A DNA stretch of 64,000 nt from Metabacillus litoralis (GTDB lineage: Bacteria; Bacillota; Bacilli; Bacillales; Bacillaceae). A program made the translations under genes and the position numbers. Below the pieces are notes generated by a model. It ran no database searches, was not told the DNA's origin, and worked only from the letters and a program-made list of their open reading frames with translations. Below, piece after piece: positions 24,189-33,397 of the stretch. The stretch covers positions 1,788,501 through 1,852,500 of the forward strand of contig NZ_CP033043.1 of NCBI RefSeq assembly GCF_003667825.1, read 5' to 3'. Position 1 is the first letter of the stretch. Each line of letters opens with the position of its first letter.

Positions 24189-25469
24189 TTATCGGACTTT
24201 CACATTCGTGACCAATTTATTTTCTTTTGCGATTTCTCCTAGATAATACGCACTATTCTTTGGGAGTCTTTCTTGTGTGTGACGATTGACTTCAATTAAT
24301 CCAAATTGCATGCCATAGCCTGATTGCCACTCGAAATTGTCAAAGGTTGACCAATGGAGATAACCGATCACGTCAATGCCTTTCTCCAGACAGCCATGCA
24401 AGCTATTTAGTGCTCTTTCTAAAAATTCTTCACGCTTTTTATCATCAGCAGTAGCAACTCCATTTTCTGTGATCATGATTGGAATATTAATAGATTTTGC
24501 TACTTCTTCCACAACTTTCCCTAAAGCTTCAGGATGGTATTCATATCCCATTTGCGTTGTTTCAGTGTTTTCATCTGGTTGTATTTGTCCGTTTGGTCCA
24601 TAGATTTCACGAGTATAATTTTGTAGACCGAAAAAATCGTCTTCATTCATCATGTCTAAAAATTGGCGGAAATAATTCCCCCACTTCTCTTCTGCTATTA
24701 ATTCTCCACCTGGAGTTGAATCAATAAAAGGGAGTGCCATCGAGAATCCAACTTTAACATTTGGCTGAACTTTTTTAATAACGGCCCGAGATTGTTTATG
24801 TGCTTCTTTCATGAGATTGATCGATTCTTCATCTGAAATCATGTGAAACGTAAAATATTGACTAGGATCTGCACCGCATAACGTTGCAGCAGACTGTCTC
24901 CACTTTGGTGCAACCCATGAATCTCTATCAATTCCAACAGGAGGAACAAATCCTATTTTTGAGAAAATCTCCTTTAGCATGACGGGTAAATTCACTTCAT
25001 TCATCGTTAACACATAAGGAATTAAATGTCCTATTTCTTTCATCACCACTTCACAGTAGTTAGAAAAAAGCTCAGGAACTAAAGGGCTATTCCATCCTCC
25101 TAATCTCATTAACCATTGCGGTGAAGAAAAATGATGAAGAGCTACAATTGGAGTTAATCCATGTGCATGGCAAGTTTCTAAAACATTTCGATAATGTTCG
25201 ATTGCAGACTGTGAATATTGCCCTCTTGCTGGCTCAATTCGCGCCCACTCAATTGAAAAACGATAAGCTTTCAATCCTAAACTAGCCATTAATTCAATAT
25301 CCTTTTTATATAATCTGTAATGATCAATCGTATCGCCTGATTTATCTTTATAAGGAGAGCCCTCTGCATGCTCTTCCGCCCAAAAATCACTATTAACGTT
25401 ATTTCCCTCTACTTGATATGCTGCCGTTGCTGATCCCCATATAAAATTATGTGGAAAACGATGCTCCAT
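24189..25469 (-). CDS. Glycoside hydrolase family 1 (beta-glucosidase type)
   Basis: A 426-residue cytosolic TIM-barrel enzyme. The N-terminal signature is FIWGSATAAYQVEG. The acid/base Glu is in LTMNEVN (the usual NEP reads NEV) near residue 158. The nucleophile Glu is in IMITENG near 335. It hydrolyses beta-glucosides; there is no signal peptide and no PTS gene beside it, so phospho-sugars are not specifically indicated. The ATG at 25469 follows GAGGTG; a GTG three codons earlier lies in the ribosome site. The AraC gene is divergent, 213 bases away. Confidence 0.9.
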   Translation of the reverse strand: MEHRFPHNFIWGSATAAYQVEGNNVNSDFWAEEHAEGSPYKDKSGDTIDHYRLYKKDIELMASLGLKAYRFSIEWARIEPARGQYSQSAIEHYRNVLETCHAHGLTPIVALHHFSSPQWLMRLGGWNSPLVPELFSNYCEVVMKEIGHLIPYVLTMNEVNLPVMLKEIFSKIGFVPPVGIDRDSWVAPKWRQSAATLCGADPSQYFTFHMISDEESINLMKEAHKQSRAVIKKVQPNVKVGFSMALPFIDSTPGGELIAEEKWGNYFRQFLDMMNEDDFFGLQNYTREIYGPNGQIQPDENTETTQMGYEYHPEALGKVVEEVAKSINIPIMITENGVATADDKKREEFLERALNSLHGCLEKGIDVIGYLHWSTFDNFEWQSGYGMQFGLIEVNRHTQERLPKNSAYYLGEIAKENKLVTNVKVR

Positions 25470-25682
25470 AAATTTCACCTCATTCTCTATTTGATTCCTA
25501 TCTTATCAATTTATTACACAACTCTTAATGTTAGAAAAAAAGATATTCATTGCTCATTTCAAAGATTCATAATAACTTTTGTGAGAAAGTTATTTTAAGC
25601 TTCAAATCCTTTCTTGACTTAGGTAATAAGTAGTGATAAAAATGTCTTAAGCTAAGGCTTGGATAATTGTCGAGGGGAGACA

Positions 25683-26687
25683 ATGATAGAAATGGAATTA
25701 ACTGAATTTTTAATGGATAGGCAATTTACTAAAAGAAGAGAAGAAATTGAAGAACTCATACCTGCAAAGACCATTTTAATAGATGGTAAAGAGGTTTATC
25801 TATATAATTACACAATCGATGCGATGAAAAATACATTTATTGAGGATAGCATTGTTATTACGCAACAACCTTTTTCTTCTGAGATCCCTGTTCATGTTCA
25901 TGAATTCATCGAACTTACCTATGTTTTCAAAGGCAAATGCAATACTGTGATTAATAATAAAATTATTCCTCTAACAGAAGGAACTCTTGTTATGATTGAC
26001 AAAAATACACCTCATACTGTGGAAGCTACTAGTAAAGATGATATCGTTTTAAGCATTACATTAAAAAAAGACTATTTATCTCCTAGTTTTTTAAGTAGAC
26101 TTTCCTCGAGCAGTATTATCTCTATATTTCTTGTTGATTTATTAATGGAAAGTCGAGAGTCAAACCGCTATTTATTATTTAACAGTGGAAAAAAAGAAAA
26201 AATTATTGAAGTAGTCAATAATATTGTGTGGGAATACTTTCATAAAAGGATTTATTCTGATGAAATTATTAACTCGTATCTAGTGATTTTGTTCTCAGAA
26301 CTGATTCGCGAGGATGAAATTAGTCAACGTCATACTCACATACCGAATTCAAATAATTATACTTTGATTGACTTTTTGCAGTATATTGAGGAGAATTATC
26401 AAGATTGCACATTAACTTCAATGGCAAAGCATTTTAATTTCCATCCAAACTATTTATCTAACTTATTAAAAAAAGGAACTGGAAAATCATTCAAAGACCT
26501 CCTGCAGCTTCAAAAAATAAGCAAAGCAGGCTTGATGCTCGTAAACTCCAATTTACCAATCCCTGAAATCGCTGATGAAGTAGGCTACTCAAGCGTAACT
26601 TTTTTCTACAAAAAATTTAAACAAATTTTCGACATGACTCCAAGTGACTACCGAAAACAACACAGCTGGGACAAAGGGTCAGGTTAA
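25683..26687 (+). CDS. AraC family transcriptional regulator
   Basis: A 334-residue regulator. Residues about 55-120 form a cupin-type sensor (IPVHVHEFIELTYVFKGKCN, then PLTEGTLVMIDKNTPHTV). Residues about 230-328 form a double AraC helix-turn-helix (MAKHFNFHPNYLSNLLKKGT; IADEVGYSSVTFFYKKFKQI; TPSDYRKQ). It is likely to control the divergent GH1 gene in response to a sugar. The ATG at 25683 follows GAGGGGAG. The last residues, WDKGSG, are encoded by a family B repeat that overlaps the stop codon. Confidence 0.88.
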   Translation: MIEMELTEFLMDRQFTKRREEIEELIPAKTILIDGKEVYLYNYTIDAMKNTFIEDSIVITQQPFSSEIPVHVHEFIELTYVFKGKCNTVINNKIIPLTEGTLVMIDKNTPHTVEATSKDDIVLSITLKKDYLSPSFLSRLSSSSIISIFLVDLLMESRESNRYLLFNSGKKEKIIEVVNNIVWEYFHKRIYSDEIINSYLVILFSELIREDEISQRHTHIPNSNNYTLIDFLQYIEENYQDCTLTSMAKHFNFHPNYLSNLLKKGTGKSFKDLLQLQKISKAGLMLVNSNLPIPEIADEVGYSSVTFFYKKFKQIFDMTPSDYRKQHSWDKGSG

Positions 26688-26695
26688 TTGTCCCA
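26667..26695 (+). repeat. Family B palindrome overlapping the AraC-gene stop
   Basis: TGGGACAA and TTGTCCCA flank AGGGTCAGGTTAA. It covers the last six codons and the stop of the AraC gene. Confidence 0.75.
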
Positions 26696-26749
26696 GCTTT
26701 TGTTTGTAAGTCTATGCATTGTTCATTTTGTGATTGTATATATAATATA

Positions 26750-26786
26750 AAAATTCCCCACTTATATAGTGTAGGGAATTTTTTTG
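26750..26786. terminator. Bidirectional terminator between AraC and PBP genes
   Basis: AAAAATTCCC pairs with GGGAATTTTT, with A and T runs on both sides. It serves the convergent genes ending at 26687 and 26806. Confidence 0.75.
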
Positions 26787-26805
26787 ATTCATTTATTGTA
26801 TCACT

Positions 26806-28812
26806 TTATTTTAAATAATCTGATAATGTATTTTTAATAATAGGTAAGGTTGCATGACTGCCACCTCTCTCTTTTACATCCTCAAGGACTACTGCAAGAG
26901 AGATTTTAGCAGTTTCTAAATCTGTTGCAATAAACCAGCCGTTTTCCGTTCCATTTTCATCAACTTGAGATGCTTTAATTTCGGCGGTTCCTGTTTTTCC
27001 AGCTAAAGTAATTCCTGATATTTTTGCATCATTAGCTGTTCCCCCCTCTTCATTGATAACAGCCGTAAAGGCACGCTGCAAAGTAGAGAGATGGGCAGAA
27101 GCTATAGCTGATTCTTTCCAAATTTTTATGTTTTGATTTTCTTCTTGAAGTAATGATGGTGCCATAATATTTCCATCGTTGGATAATGCACTATAAGCAA
27201 GGGCCATATTTAATGTTGTAACCAATACTTCTCCCTGTCCGTATCCCGAATCAGCTAGAAGGATGTCGCTTTTAATGCTTTCACTATTTGAAACTTGACT
27301 ATCTCCCAATGGATAACCCATTTCTAATGGCTCTCCAATACCAAATTTTTTAGCACCTGAAATCAATGTATCGCTCCCTAAATCTAGAGCACTCATAGCA
27401 AAATAAATATTATCTGAATATTTTACTGCATCTTTTAAGTTCACAGAGGATTGAGTATTTACTCTTGTTATACTATAGTTCCCCCAGGAAGAATCTTTTT
27501 GCCAGGAACGGCCGTTGATCGAAATTTGCTTCTCCGGATCAATTGTTCCCCTCTCGAGTCCCGCCGTAGCAGTCACTAATTTAAAAACAGATCCTGGTGA
27601 ATAGAGTTTACTAAATCGATTCACTTCATCAGCGAAATCACTTTCTTCTCGACTTTGTTGTTCTTCATTTGTTACATATGTTGTATAACGATTTGAGTTA
27701 TACGAAGGCGAGCTGACTAAAGCAAGGACTTCTCCGGTTTTTGGATGAACAGCTGCTGCTGACCCTTTCTCTTCATTCATTTCATCATAGATGATACTTT
27801 GTAAATTCGAGTCGATTGTTAATGTAATATTCTCCCCATGCTGTGGTTCTTTACTTGCAATTGTTTCTACCTTTTCTTGATCTCTTACTATATAAATCTC
27901 TACTCCATCAAATCCTCTTAATGTATCTTCGTATACTTGCTCAAGACCAGCTTTTCCAATAAGCGAAGTTGTACTATATCCTTTTTCTTTGTTCTTTTCC
28001 AGTTCCTCGGCGGTAATACTTCCAACGTATCCAAGTAGACGTCCGAAAGCTTTGTGATTGATATAGGTCCTTGACGTTTTATTGTTTATAAAAATACCAT
28101 CAGCACCTCTATCTTGTAATGTATTCAAAATTTCATTATCTGGCATCATATCTACTATTGGAACAAAATATTTTGGATTTTTATTTTGCTCTAATTTTTT
28201 AACGATTCTTTCTTCATTTATGTCTAAAATTGTTGCAAGCTCCTTTATTTTCCCTTCTCGATTGCTTTTATCAAAAACCTCTGGATTGATGCCAACTGTT
28301 TTGATTTCTCCATCTTTCGCAATTGGGTGTCCATTCCGATCAAGAATACTGCCTCTTGAGGCTTTAATCGTACGTACCTTAACCTTATCTCCTGGTTTCA
28401 TTGTGGGAAAAATCAAGCTTTCATTCCATGTAATCTTCCATTCCTTTTCTTCTTTTACTAAAGGTAACTGATAAGACGATGAACTCACCTCTCCCGCAAC
28501 CGTGTTCATGTTAATAGAAAACGGAATGACGTTTTCCTCATGCTCTTTCTCTATTCTACTCACGCTTATATCTTCAGCTTCGATACCTGAGTATATATTC
28601 GTATATTTTTCAACAAATTCTTCCTTTGTTATTGTTCTTTTCGATTCGGTTGATAATAAACCGTATAACTGATCATATTTTTGATTTGATAATAGATTTG
28701 AAAACTGATCAAACGTTTCTTGTTGTTTATCGCTGTTGGAACATCCAGATATAATCAATAAACAAACAGTTATTATCATAAACAACTGAATTAGTAGATT
28801 ATTCTTGTTCAT
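26806..28812 (-). CDS. Class B penicillin-binding protein with MecA_N domain (PBP3/PBP2a type)
   Basis: A 668-residue cell-wall transpeptidase. It starts with a lipoprotein signal (LLIISGC, Cys24). An NTF2-like MecA_N domain covers about 30-145 and a PBP dimerisation domain about 150-325 (ASRGSILDRNG). The transpeptidase domain has SVFK (Ser408-Lys411), SDN (466-468) and KTGT (605-608). This is the domain order of B. subtilis PBP3 and staphylococcal PBP2a, which keep cross-linking going when other PBPs are blocked by beta-lactams. Two TTACA-N2-TGTAA-type dyads lie in its 190-base upstream gap, so BlaI control is likely. The ATG follows AGGAGG. Confidence 0.93.
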   Translation of the reverse strand: MNKNNLLIQLFMIITVCLLIISGCSNSDKQQETFDQFSNLLSNQKYDQLYGLLSTESKRTITKEEFVEKYTNIYSGIEAEDISVSRIEKEHEENVIPFSINMNTVAGEVSSSSYQLPLVKEEKEWKITWNESLIFPTMKPGDKVKVRTIKASRGSILDRNGHPIAKDGEIKTVGINPEVFDKSNREGKIKELATILDINEERIVKKLEQNKNPKYFVPIVDMMPDNEILNTLQDRGADGIFINNKTSRTYINHKAFGRLLGYVGSITAEELEKNKEKGYSTTSLIGKAGLEQVYEDTLRGFDGVEIYIVRDQEKVETIASKEPQHGENITLTIDSNLQSIIYDEMNEEKGSAAAVHPKTGEVLALVSSPSYNSNRYTTYVTNEEQQSREESDFADEVNRFSKLYSPGSVFKLVTATAGLERGTIDPEKQISINGRSWQKDSSWGNYSITRVNTQSSVNLKDAVKYSDNIYFAMSALDLGSDTLISGAKKFGIGEPLEMGYPLGDSQVSNSESIKSDILLADSGYGQGEVLVTTLNMALAYSALSNDGNIMAPSLLQEENQNIKIWKESAIASAHLSTLQRAFTAVINEEGGTANDAKISGITLAGKTGTAEIKASQVDENGTENGWFIATDLETAKISLAVVLEDVKERGGSHATLPIIKNTLSDYLK

Positions 28813-28851
28813 TACATGTCCTCCTAAAAAATAGCAATACGATTATTACTA

Positions 28852-28863
28852 TTACATTCGTAA
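28852..28863. promoter_or_regulatory. BlaI/MecI-type operator O1
   Basis: TTACATTCGTAA, flanked as TATTACATTCGTAAGTTT, upstream of the PBP3-type gene. One arm deviates by one base from TTACA-N2-TGTAA. Confidence 0.65.
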
Positions 28864-28937
28864 GTTTTTAATGCATGATTTATGTAAGATTTAGTAAATT
28901 AGACAATAATTATTCTCACCACTCCTTTCATTAATTA

Positions 28938-28949
28938 TTACAAATGTAA
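28938..28949. promoter_or_regulatory. BlaI/MecI-type operator O2
   Basis: TTACAAATGTAA, flanked as TATTACAAATGTAAGTTT, the same context as O1 and O4. It lies between the two PBP genes, upstream of the second. Confidence 0.75.
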
Positions 28950-29005
28950 GTTTTAAGAGTAGATCATCTACTTTTTTCTTTTACTAATAGTATTCGCTTT
29001 AATAC

Positions 29006-31060
29006 TTAATCTACCTTTAAATCAAAATATGCTTTTAAAATTTTTTGTCCAATGTATTTATTAATCGGATCAGAATCACTATCTAAAAATGGAATAGCAA
29101 TTGAGAATGCAACTTCCGGATTGTGAAAAGGAGCATAACCGATTAGTGTTAAATTATAAGTTCCGTATGTTTTTTTCGAGCTTGGATCTTGATAAAAAGA
29201 TTGTGCTGTACCTGTTTTTCCTGCTGCTTGAAATTCCTTGTATCTATGATCTCCTCCAAAATATTTATAAGCAGTTCCACCTGGGCTTTGGTAAACTTGT
29301 CTAAATCCTTCTTGTACTTGATGTAAATATTTATCTTCCATTGTGACTTTATCTAACACTTCTGGTTGAAAAGCTTGAAACACTGGTCCTATCTCATTAT
29401 ATGTTGAAGGAGTATGAATGGTTTTCACTAATTGAGGCTTCAATCTGTAGCCTCCATTTGCAATAGTTGAAATATACTGTGCTAATTGCATCGTTGTATA
29501 GTTATCATACTGGCCGATTGAAAGGTCAAGGAATAAACCAGGTTTTCTATACGCTTCTTTCCCTATTAACCCATCTGATTCATTTGGGAGATCAATTCCG
29601 GTTTTCACACCTAAACCGAACTGACTAAAATACTTTCTAAACTTTTGTAGTGCCTCAGGTTTTTTAGGTAGTGACATCCCTGATTGGTATTCCTTTCCCA
29701 TCATTCCAATGACCGTTTTAAACATATATACGTTTGATGACTTTTTTAATGCTCCTTCAATTCCATTTGTACCTAATGATGTTGAATGTGATCCTTTCAA
29801 TGGTGTCCCTATTAAATTTAATTTTTCATCACTAAAAATTGTATCAGGTTTAATAGCACCTGATTCTAAACCGGCTAATATGGTTGCACCTTTTACTACT
29901 GAACCCATTTCAAACTGAGAATTAATTGTTCCCAATGCATAATCCCGAAACATATTTTTCCCGTTTTCGCGAACAAGTTGTTTACCAGCCATAGATAGTA
30001 CTTCCCCTGTGTTAGGGTTCATCATGACGACAAATGCACGATCTAAAAATCTGTTTCTTCCCTTTGCTCTGATAAGTTCATCTTGAATCACTTGTTCTAC
30101 TACCTTTTGTAGCTCAAAATCAATAGCTAGGACGAGATCTTTCCCTCGCTGTCCTTCTGAGATTTTCTCTGTTTCTAAAAGTTTTCCATTTTGATCTGTT
30201 ATATGCTTTATCTTTGTTTTTTGACCTTGTAGAATTTCTTCATAAAATAATTCGAGCTGACTTTTTCCAACACGATCATTTCTATTATATTCTCTAGATA
30301 AATAGTATTCTAAGTTAGAGCTCGGTAATCCTTCTGATGATGAAGTCACATTGCCTAAAACTGAACGAAAAATATGTTCGTATGGATAAAGGCGGTCCCA
30401 ATCAGTTGAAAGATCAACATTTGGCAAATCGGTTAAATGCTCGCCTATGATAGCAAACTCTTCTTCCGTCACATATCTTTTAATCACTTGTGGAGTTAGA
30501 GCATAGCCACGATTCATGTTTGTAAATATCGCCGCAACTTTAAGCTCTTCCTTCGAAATTCCTTTTAAATCATGAGAGTTAATTCGTTCAATTTGTCGAT
30601 TATACCGATCTTTATCAGATAACTTTTCATCTAGTAATTCTTCTTTTTTAATCTTTTTTTTTGCCTGATCGGGTCTAGTAACAATCCAATAATCCTTTAA
30701 ATCTCTTTCTTTACTATTCTCTACATCAATATCAATCATTTGTGAAAGAACCTTAGCTGTTTCAACCATTTCTTGTAAAGTTGTTCCCTTCATCCTTGTA
30801 TACGTAATTGCTTTTACAGCTATATTATCTACAATCACCTTTTCATTCCTGTCATAGATTTTCCCTCGAGGAACCGGAGTATTGACGACCATATCTACTG
30901 TTCTATTTACTTCTTTTTTATATTCCTCACCATAAACAATTTGAACATAACCAAGTCTTATAATTAGAGCCACAAAAAATAAAAATACGATAAAAAAGAG
31001 TATGTTAACCCTTATAAGTCTATTTTTTTGTATCCTACGTTGTTCAATTTTAACTGTCAA
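29006..31060 (-). CDS. Class B penicillin-binding protein (PbpA/PBP2b type)
   Basis: A 684-residue transpeptidase with an N-terminal membrane anchor (LIRVNILFFIVFLFFVALII, about 15-35). A dimerisation/pedestal domain follows (TPVPRGKIYDRNEKV, about 60-300). The penicillin-binding domain has SVVK (Ser387-Lys390), SSN (441-443) and KTGT (615-618). The family builds peptidoglycan during elongation or stress. Its promoter has a BlaI-type dyad exactly between the -35 and -10 boxes. It is divergent from blaI and is followed by the PBP3-type gene after 190 bases. The ATG follows AAAGGAG. Confidence 0.93.
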   Translation of the reverse strand: MTVKIEQRRIQKNRLIRVNILFFIVFLFFVALIIRLGYVQIVYGEEYKKEVNRTVDMVVNTPVPRGKIYDRNEKVIVDNIAVKAITYTRMKGTTLQEMVETAKVLSQMIDIDVENSKERDLKDYWIVTRPDQAKKKIKKEELLDEKLSDKDRYNRQIERINSHDLKGISKEELKVAAIFTNMNRGYALTPQVIKRYVTEEEFAIIGEHLTDLPNVDLSTDWDRLYPYEHIFRSVLGNVTSSSEGLPSSNLEYYLSREYNRNDRVGKSQLELFYEEILQGQKTKIKHITDQNGKLLETEKISEGQRGKDLVLAIDFELQKVVEQVIQDELIRAKGRNRFLDRAFVVMMNPNTGEVLSMAGKQLVRENGKNMFRDYALGTINSQFEMGSVVKGATILAGLESGAIKPDTIFSDEKLNLIGTPLKGSHSTSLGTNGIEGALKKSSNVYMFKTVIGMMGKEYQSGMSLPKKPEALQKFRKYFSQFGLGVKTGIDLPNESDGLIGKEAYRKPGLFLDLSIGQYDNYTTMQLAQYISTIANGGYRLKPQLVKTIHTPSTYNEIGPVFQAFQPEVLDKVTMEDKYLHQVQEGFRQVYQSPGGTAYKYFGGDHRYKEFQAAGKTGTAQSFYQDPSSKKTYGTYNLTLIGYAPFHNPEVAFSIAIPFLDSDSDPINKYIGQKILKAYFDLKVD

Positions 31061-31101
31061 AACATGATCTCCTTTCTTTTAAATTTGAATGAATAAGCTA
31101 A

Positions 31102-31129
31102 ATATTACACATGTAATATTTAGTGTCAA
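31102..31129 (-). promoter_or_regulatory. Promoter of the PBP2b-type gene with operator O3 in its spacer
   Basis: TTGACA (31129-31124) and TAATAT (31107-31102) are 16 bases apart on the minus strand. The dyad TTACACATGTAA (31105-31116), extended to TAAATATTACA/TGTAATATTTA arms (31099-31122), fills the spacer and -10. A bound repressor would block polymerase. Confidence 0.8.
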
Positions 31130-31146
31130 TCCTTTATTTTGCTTCA

Positions 31147-31175
31147 TTGACTTCGTCGTACAGGCAGAATATAAT
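31147..31175 (+). promoter_or_regulatory. Promoter of blaI-blaR1
   Basis: TTGACT (31147-31152), a 17-base spacer and TATAAT (31170-31175): a near-consensus SigA promoter. Confidence 0.8.
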
Positions 31176-31183
31176 ATAAAATA

Positions 31184-31195
31184 TTACAACTGTAA
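31184..31195. promoter_or_regulatory. BlaI/MecI-type operator O4
   Basis: TTACAACTGTAA with context AATATTACA..TGTAAGTTT. It starts nine bases past the -10 box, over the expected transcription start of blaI. Confidence 0.8.
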
Positions 31196-31212
31196 GTTTA
31201 AAGGTGGTTTAT

Positions 31213-31599
31213 ATGAAAAAAATTCCGCAAATTTCTGAAGCTGAATTAGAAGTAATGAAAATAATATGGAAACACCCTGCCATTAATACGAATGAAGTTA
31301 TCGAAAAATTATCGAAAACTAGTGATTGGAGCCCTAAGACAATCCAAACAATGTTGTTAAGATTAATAAAAAAAGGTGCACTCATAAACCATAAAGAAGG
31401 TCGTATTTTCGTTTATACAGCAAATGTCGAGGAAAGTGATTATATAGAAGTTGAAAGTCATAGTTTTTTAAATCGCTTTTATAATGGTACTTTAAATTCA
31501 ATGGTATTAAATTTTTTAGAAAAAGATAAGTTGTCTGAGCATGAAATTAATGAATTGTATCAAATATTAGAAGATCGTAAAAACAAAAGGAAACATTAA
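31213..31599 (+). CDS. blaI: BlaI/MecI family repressor
   Basis: A 128-residue winged-helix repressor. It opens KIPQISEAELEVMKIIWKHP, has the recognition region DWSPKTIQTMLLRLIKKGAL and the wing GRIFVYTA. The C-terminal dimer domain holds LNFLEKDKLS; the Asn100-Phe101 bond lies where MecI/BlaI is cut during induction. The ATG at 31213 follows AAAGGTGG; the GTG nine bases earlier lies in the ribosome site. It is followed by blaR1 with a one-base gap. It should bind O1-O4 and shut its own operon and both PBP genes. Confidence 0.95.
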   Translation: MKKIPQISEAELEVMKIIWKHPAINTNEVIEKLSKTSDWSPKTIQTMLLRLIKKGALINHKEGRIFVYTANVEESDYIEVESHSFLNRFYNGTLNSMVLNFLEKDKLSEHEINELYQILEDRKNKRKH

Positions 31600-31600
31600 T

Positions 31601-33397
31601 ATGGACAATTCTTTCTTCACTCTCTTTTTAATAAGTAACATCATATTATCTGTCATTTTTTGCTTGATTATCGCTATAAAAAAGGGATTAAAGAAGCAAA
31701 TAACGGTAAATACACAATATCATATAAGTATGATTTCTCTTTTGGTATTAGTTGCTCCTTTTATCCCCACTCATTATCTAGGGATTAACGATTTAATAAA
31801 CTTTGGAGCTAGTTCTTCAATATTAACAAACACCCAATCTGCAGCTAACATGACAGAAACCATTTTTCAGAGTGGAAATTGGCAACAGGATTTTTCTACA
31901 TCAATTGAACAATCTCCTTACCGAATTCTAGACTCTATCTTATTTTGTGTGTGGCTGGCAGGAATGATTATTATGCTTCTGGCTACACTTATTAGTAATC
32001 TTAGAATCTATAAGCTCAAAAAAAGTCTAAAATTAGTTGACCACGGTGAGTTATCAACCCTTCTTACAACATGTAAAGAAGAAATAGGCTTTCACAAAAA
32101 AGTCGTATTAGGATATTCGTCTTTGGTAAAGTCCCCTATTACCTTTGGTCTTTTGAAACCAGTCATTGTATTACCTAAAGATCATCCAATCCTTAGTTAT
32201 GACGATATGAGATGTGTTTTGCTTCATGAATTGGTTCATTGTAAACGTAAAGATATCCTAATTAATTATTCCCTGGGTCTGTCCAGAATCGTTTATTGGT
32301 TTAATCCTCTCGTTTGGTATTTTTTAAAGGAAATGAAAACAGAGATGGAGATTACTTGTGATTATACTGTTTTAAAAAAGCTAGATGAGGAATCTCAACT
32401 TAAATACGGAGAGGTTATTTTAAAATTTGCTTCTCAAGCAAAACAATCATTACCATTAATTGCTGCTTCTGAAATTAGTAGCTCGTATACACAAGTAAAA
32501 AAGCGGATTGTGACAATTGTAAATTTTCAAATAGAATCAAAACATCAGAAAATCAAGAGTTCACTAATTCTTATTTCTGTTCTTGTTATCATTTTAAGCA
32601 GTATTCCCTCTATTTCTGTATTAGCCTTTAACAATGATAAACATTCTTTTTCAGAACAAAATGTCGTATACAAGGATTATGAGACTATTTTCCATAATCT
32701 TACAGGAAGTGCAGTACTTTACGATACAAAGATCGATCAGTACATGATCTATGATGAAGATGAAAGTACTACTAGGTATGCCCCCAATTCAACTTATAAA
32801 ATATTTAGTGCATTGTTTGCATTAGAAAACGAGATTATTACAAAAGAACATTCTAAAATGACCTGGGACGGTACACTACACAAATATGAAAAATGGAATC
32901 AAGATCAAGATTTATTTTCAGCTATGAAAAATTCGACTACATGGTATTTTCAACAACTAGATCAACAGCTTGGTAAAAAGAAATTGCAAACATACTACGA
33001 ACAAGTTGGCTATGGAAGCAAACATATATCAAGTGACATATCTAATTATTGGATGGACGGTTCTTTGAAAATCTCCCCTGTTGAACAAATTGATATGTTG
33101 AAAAAATTATATTTTAATGAATTCTCCTTTGACCACTCTAACATACAAACTGTCAAAGACTCTTTACTTCTAGAAGATTCAAATGAACTTCGATTATCAG
33201 GGAAAACGGGAACTGCAGATTTGAACGGAGAAAATGTGAATGGTTGGTTTATAGGATATGTAGAGTCAGCAGATAATACATTTTTCTTTGCCGTCCATAT
33301 AAAAGGTGAAAAAGACGCAGGAGGAAGCGATGCAGCGAAGATCGCCCTTTCTATTTTGGAGAAGGAAGGAATCTATAGATCTTTTATTCAAAAATAA
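31601..33397 (+). CDS. blaR1: BlaR1/MecR1 family beta-lactam sensor-transducer
   Basis: A 598-residue membrane protein. Helices near 8-28, 42-60, 111-133 and 321-341 frame an M56 zinc protease loop with HELVH (209-213) and a third-ligand region EMEITCDY. The outside sensor domain (about 350-598) is class D beta-lactamase-like: STYK (Ser397-Lys400) is acylated by the drug, with KTGT at 535-538. Acylation activates the protease, leading to loss of BlaI. It is co-transcribed with blaI. All active-site residues I checked are present, so the sensor looks functional. A terminator follows. Confidence 0.95.
   Translation: MDNSFFTLFLISNIILSVIFCLIIAIKKGLKKQITVNTQYHISMISLLVLVAPFIPTHYLGINDLINFGASSSILTNTQSAANMTETIFQSGNWQQDFSTSIEQSPYRILDSILFCVWLAGMIIMLLATLISNLRIYKLKKSLKLVDHGELSTLLTTCKEEIGFHKKVVLGYSSLVKSPITFGLLKPVIVLPKDHPILSYDDMRCVLLHELVHCKRKDILINYSLGLSRIVYWFNPLVWYFLKEMKTEMEITCDYTVLKKLDEESQLKYGEVILKFASQAKQSLPLIAASEISSSYTQVKKRIVTIVNFQIESKHQKIKSSLILISVLVIILSSIPSISVLAFNNDKHSFSEQNVVYKDYETIFHNLTGSAVLYDTKIDQYMIYDEDESTTRYAPNSTYKIFSALFALENEIITKEHSKMTWDGTLHKYEKWNQDQDLFSAMKNSTTWYFQQLDQQLGKKKLQTYYEQVGYGSKHISSDISNYWMDGSLKISPVEQIDMLKKLYFNEFSFDHSNIQTVKDSLLLEDSNELRLSGKTGTADLNGENVNGWFIGYVESADNTFFFAVHIKGEKDAGGSDAAKIALSILEKEGIYRSFIQK

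Noticed and set aside
28880..28920. Tiny leader-peptide frame before the PBP3-type gene, after AAAGGAG
   Set aside because: Only about eight codons, no attenuator hairpin or runs of one amino acid, so chance is likely.
26806..33397. SCCmec-like cassette around the mec-like genes
   Set aside because: No ccr recombinase, attachment repeats or flanking insertion sequences were seen near it, so mobility is not supported.
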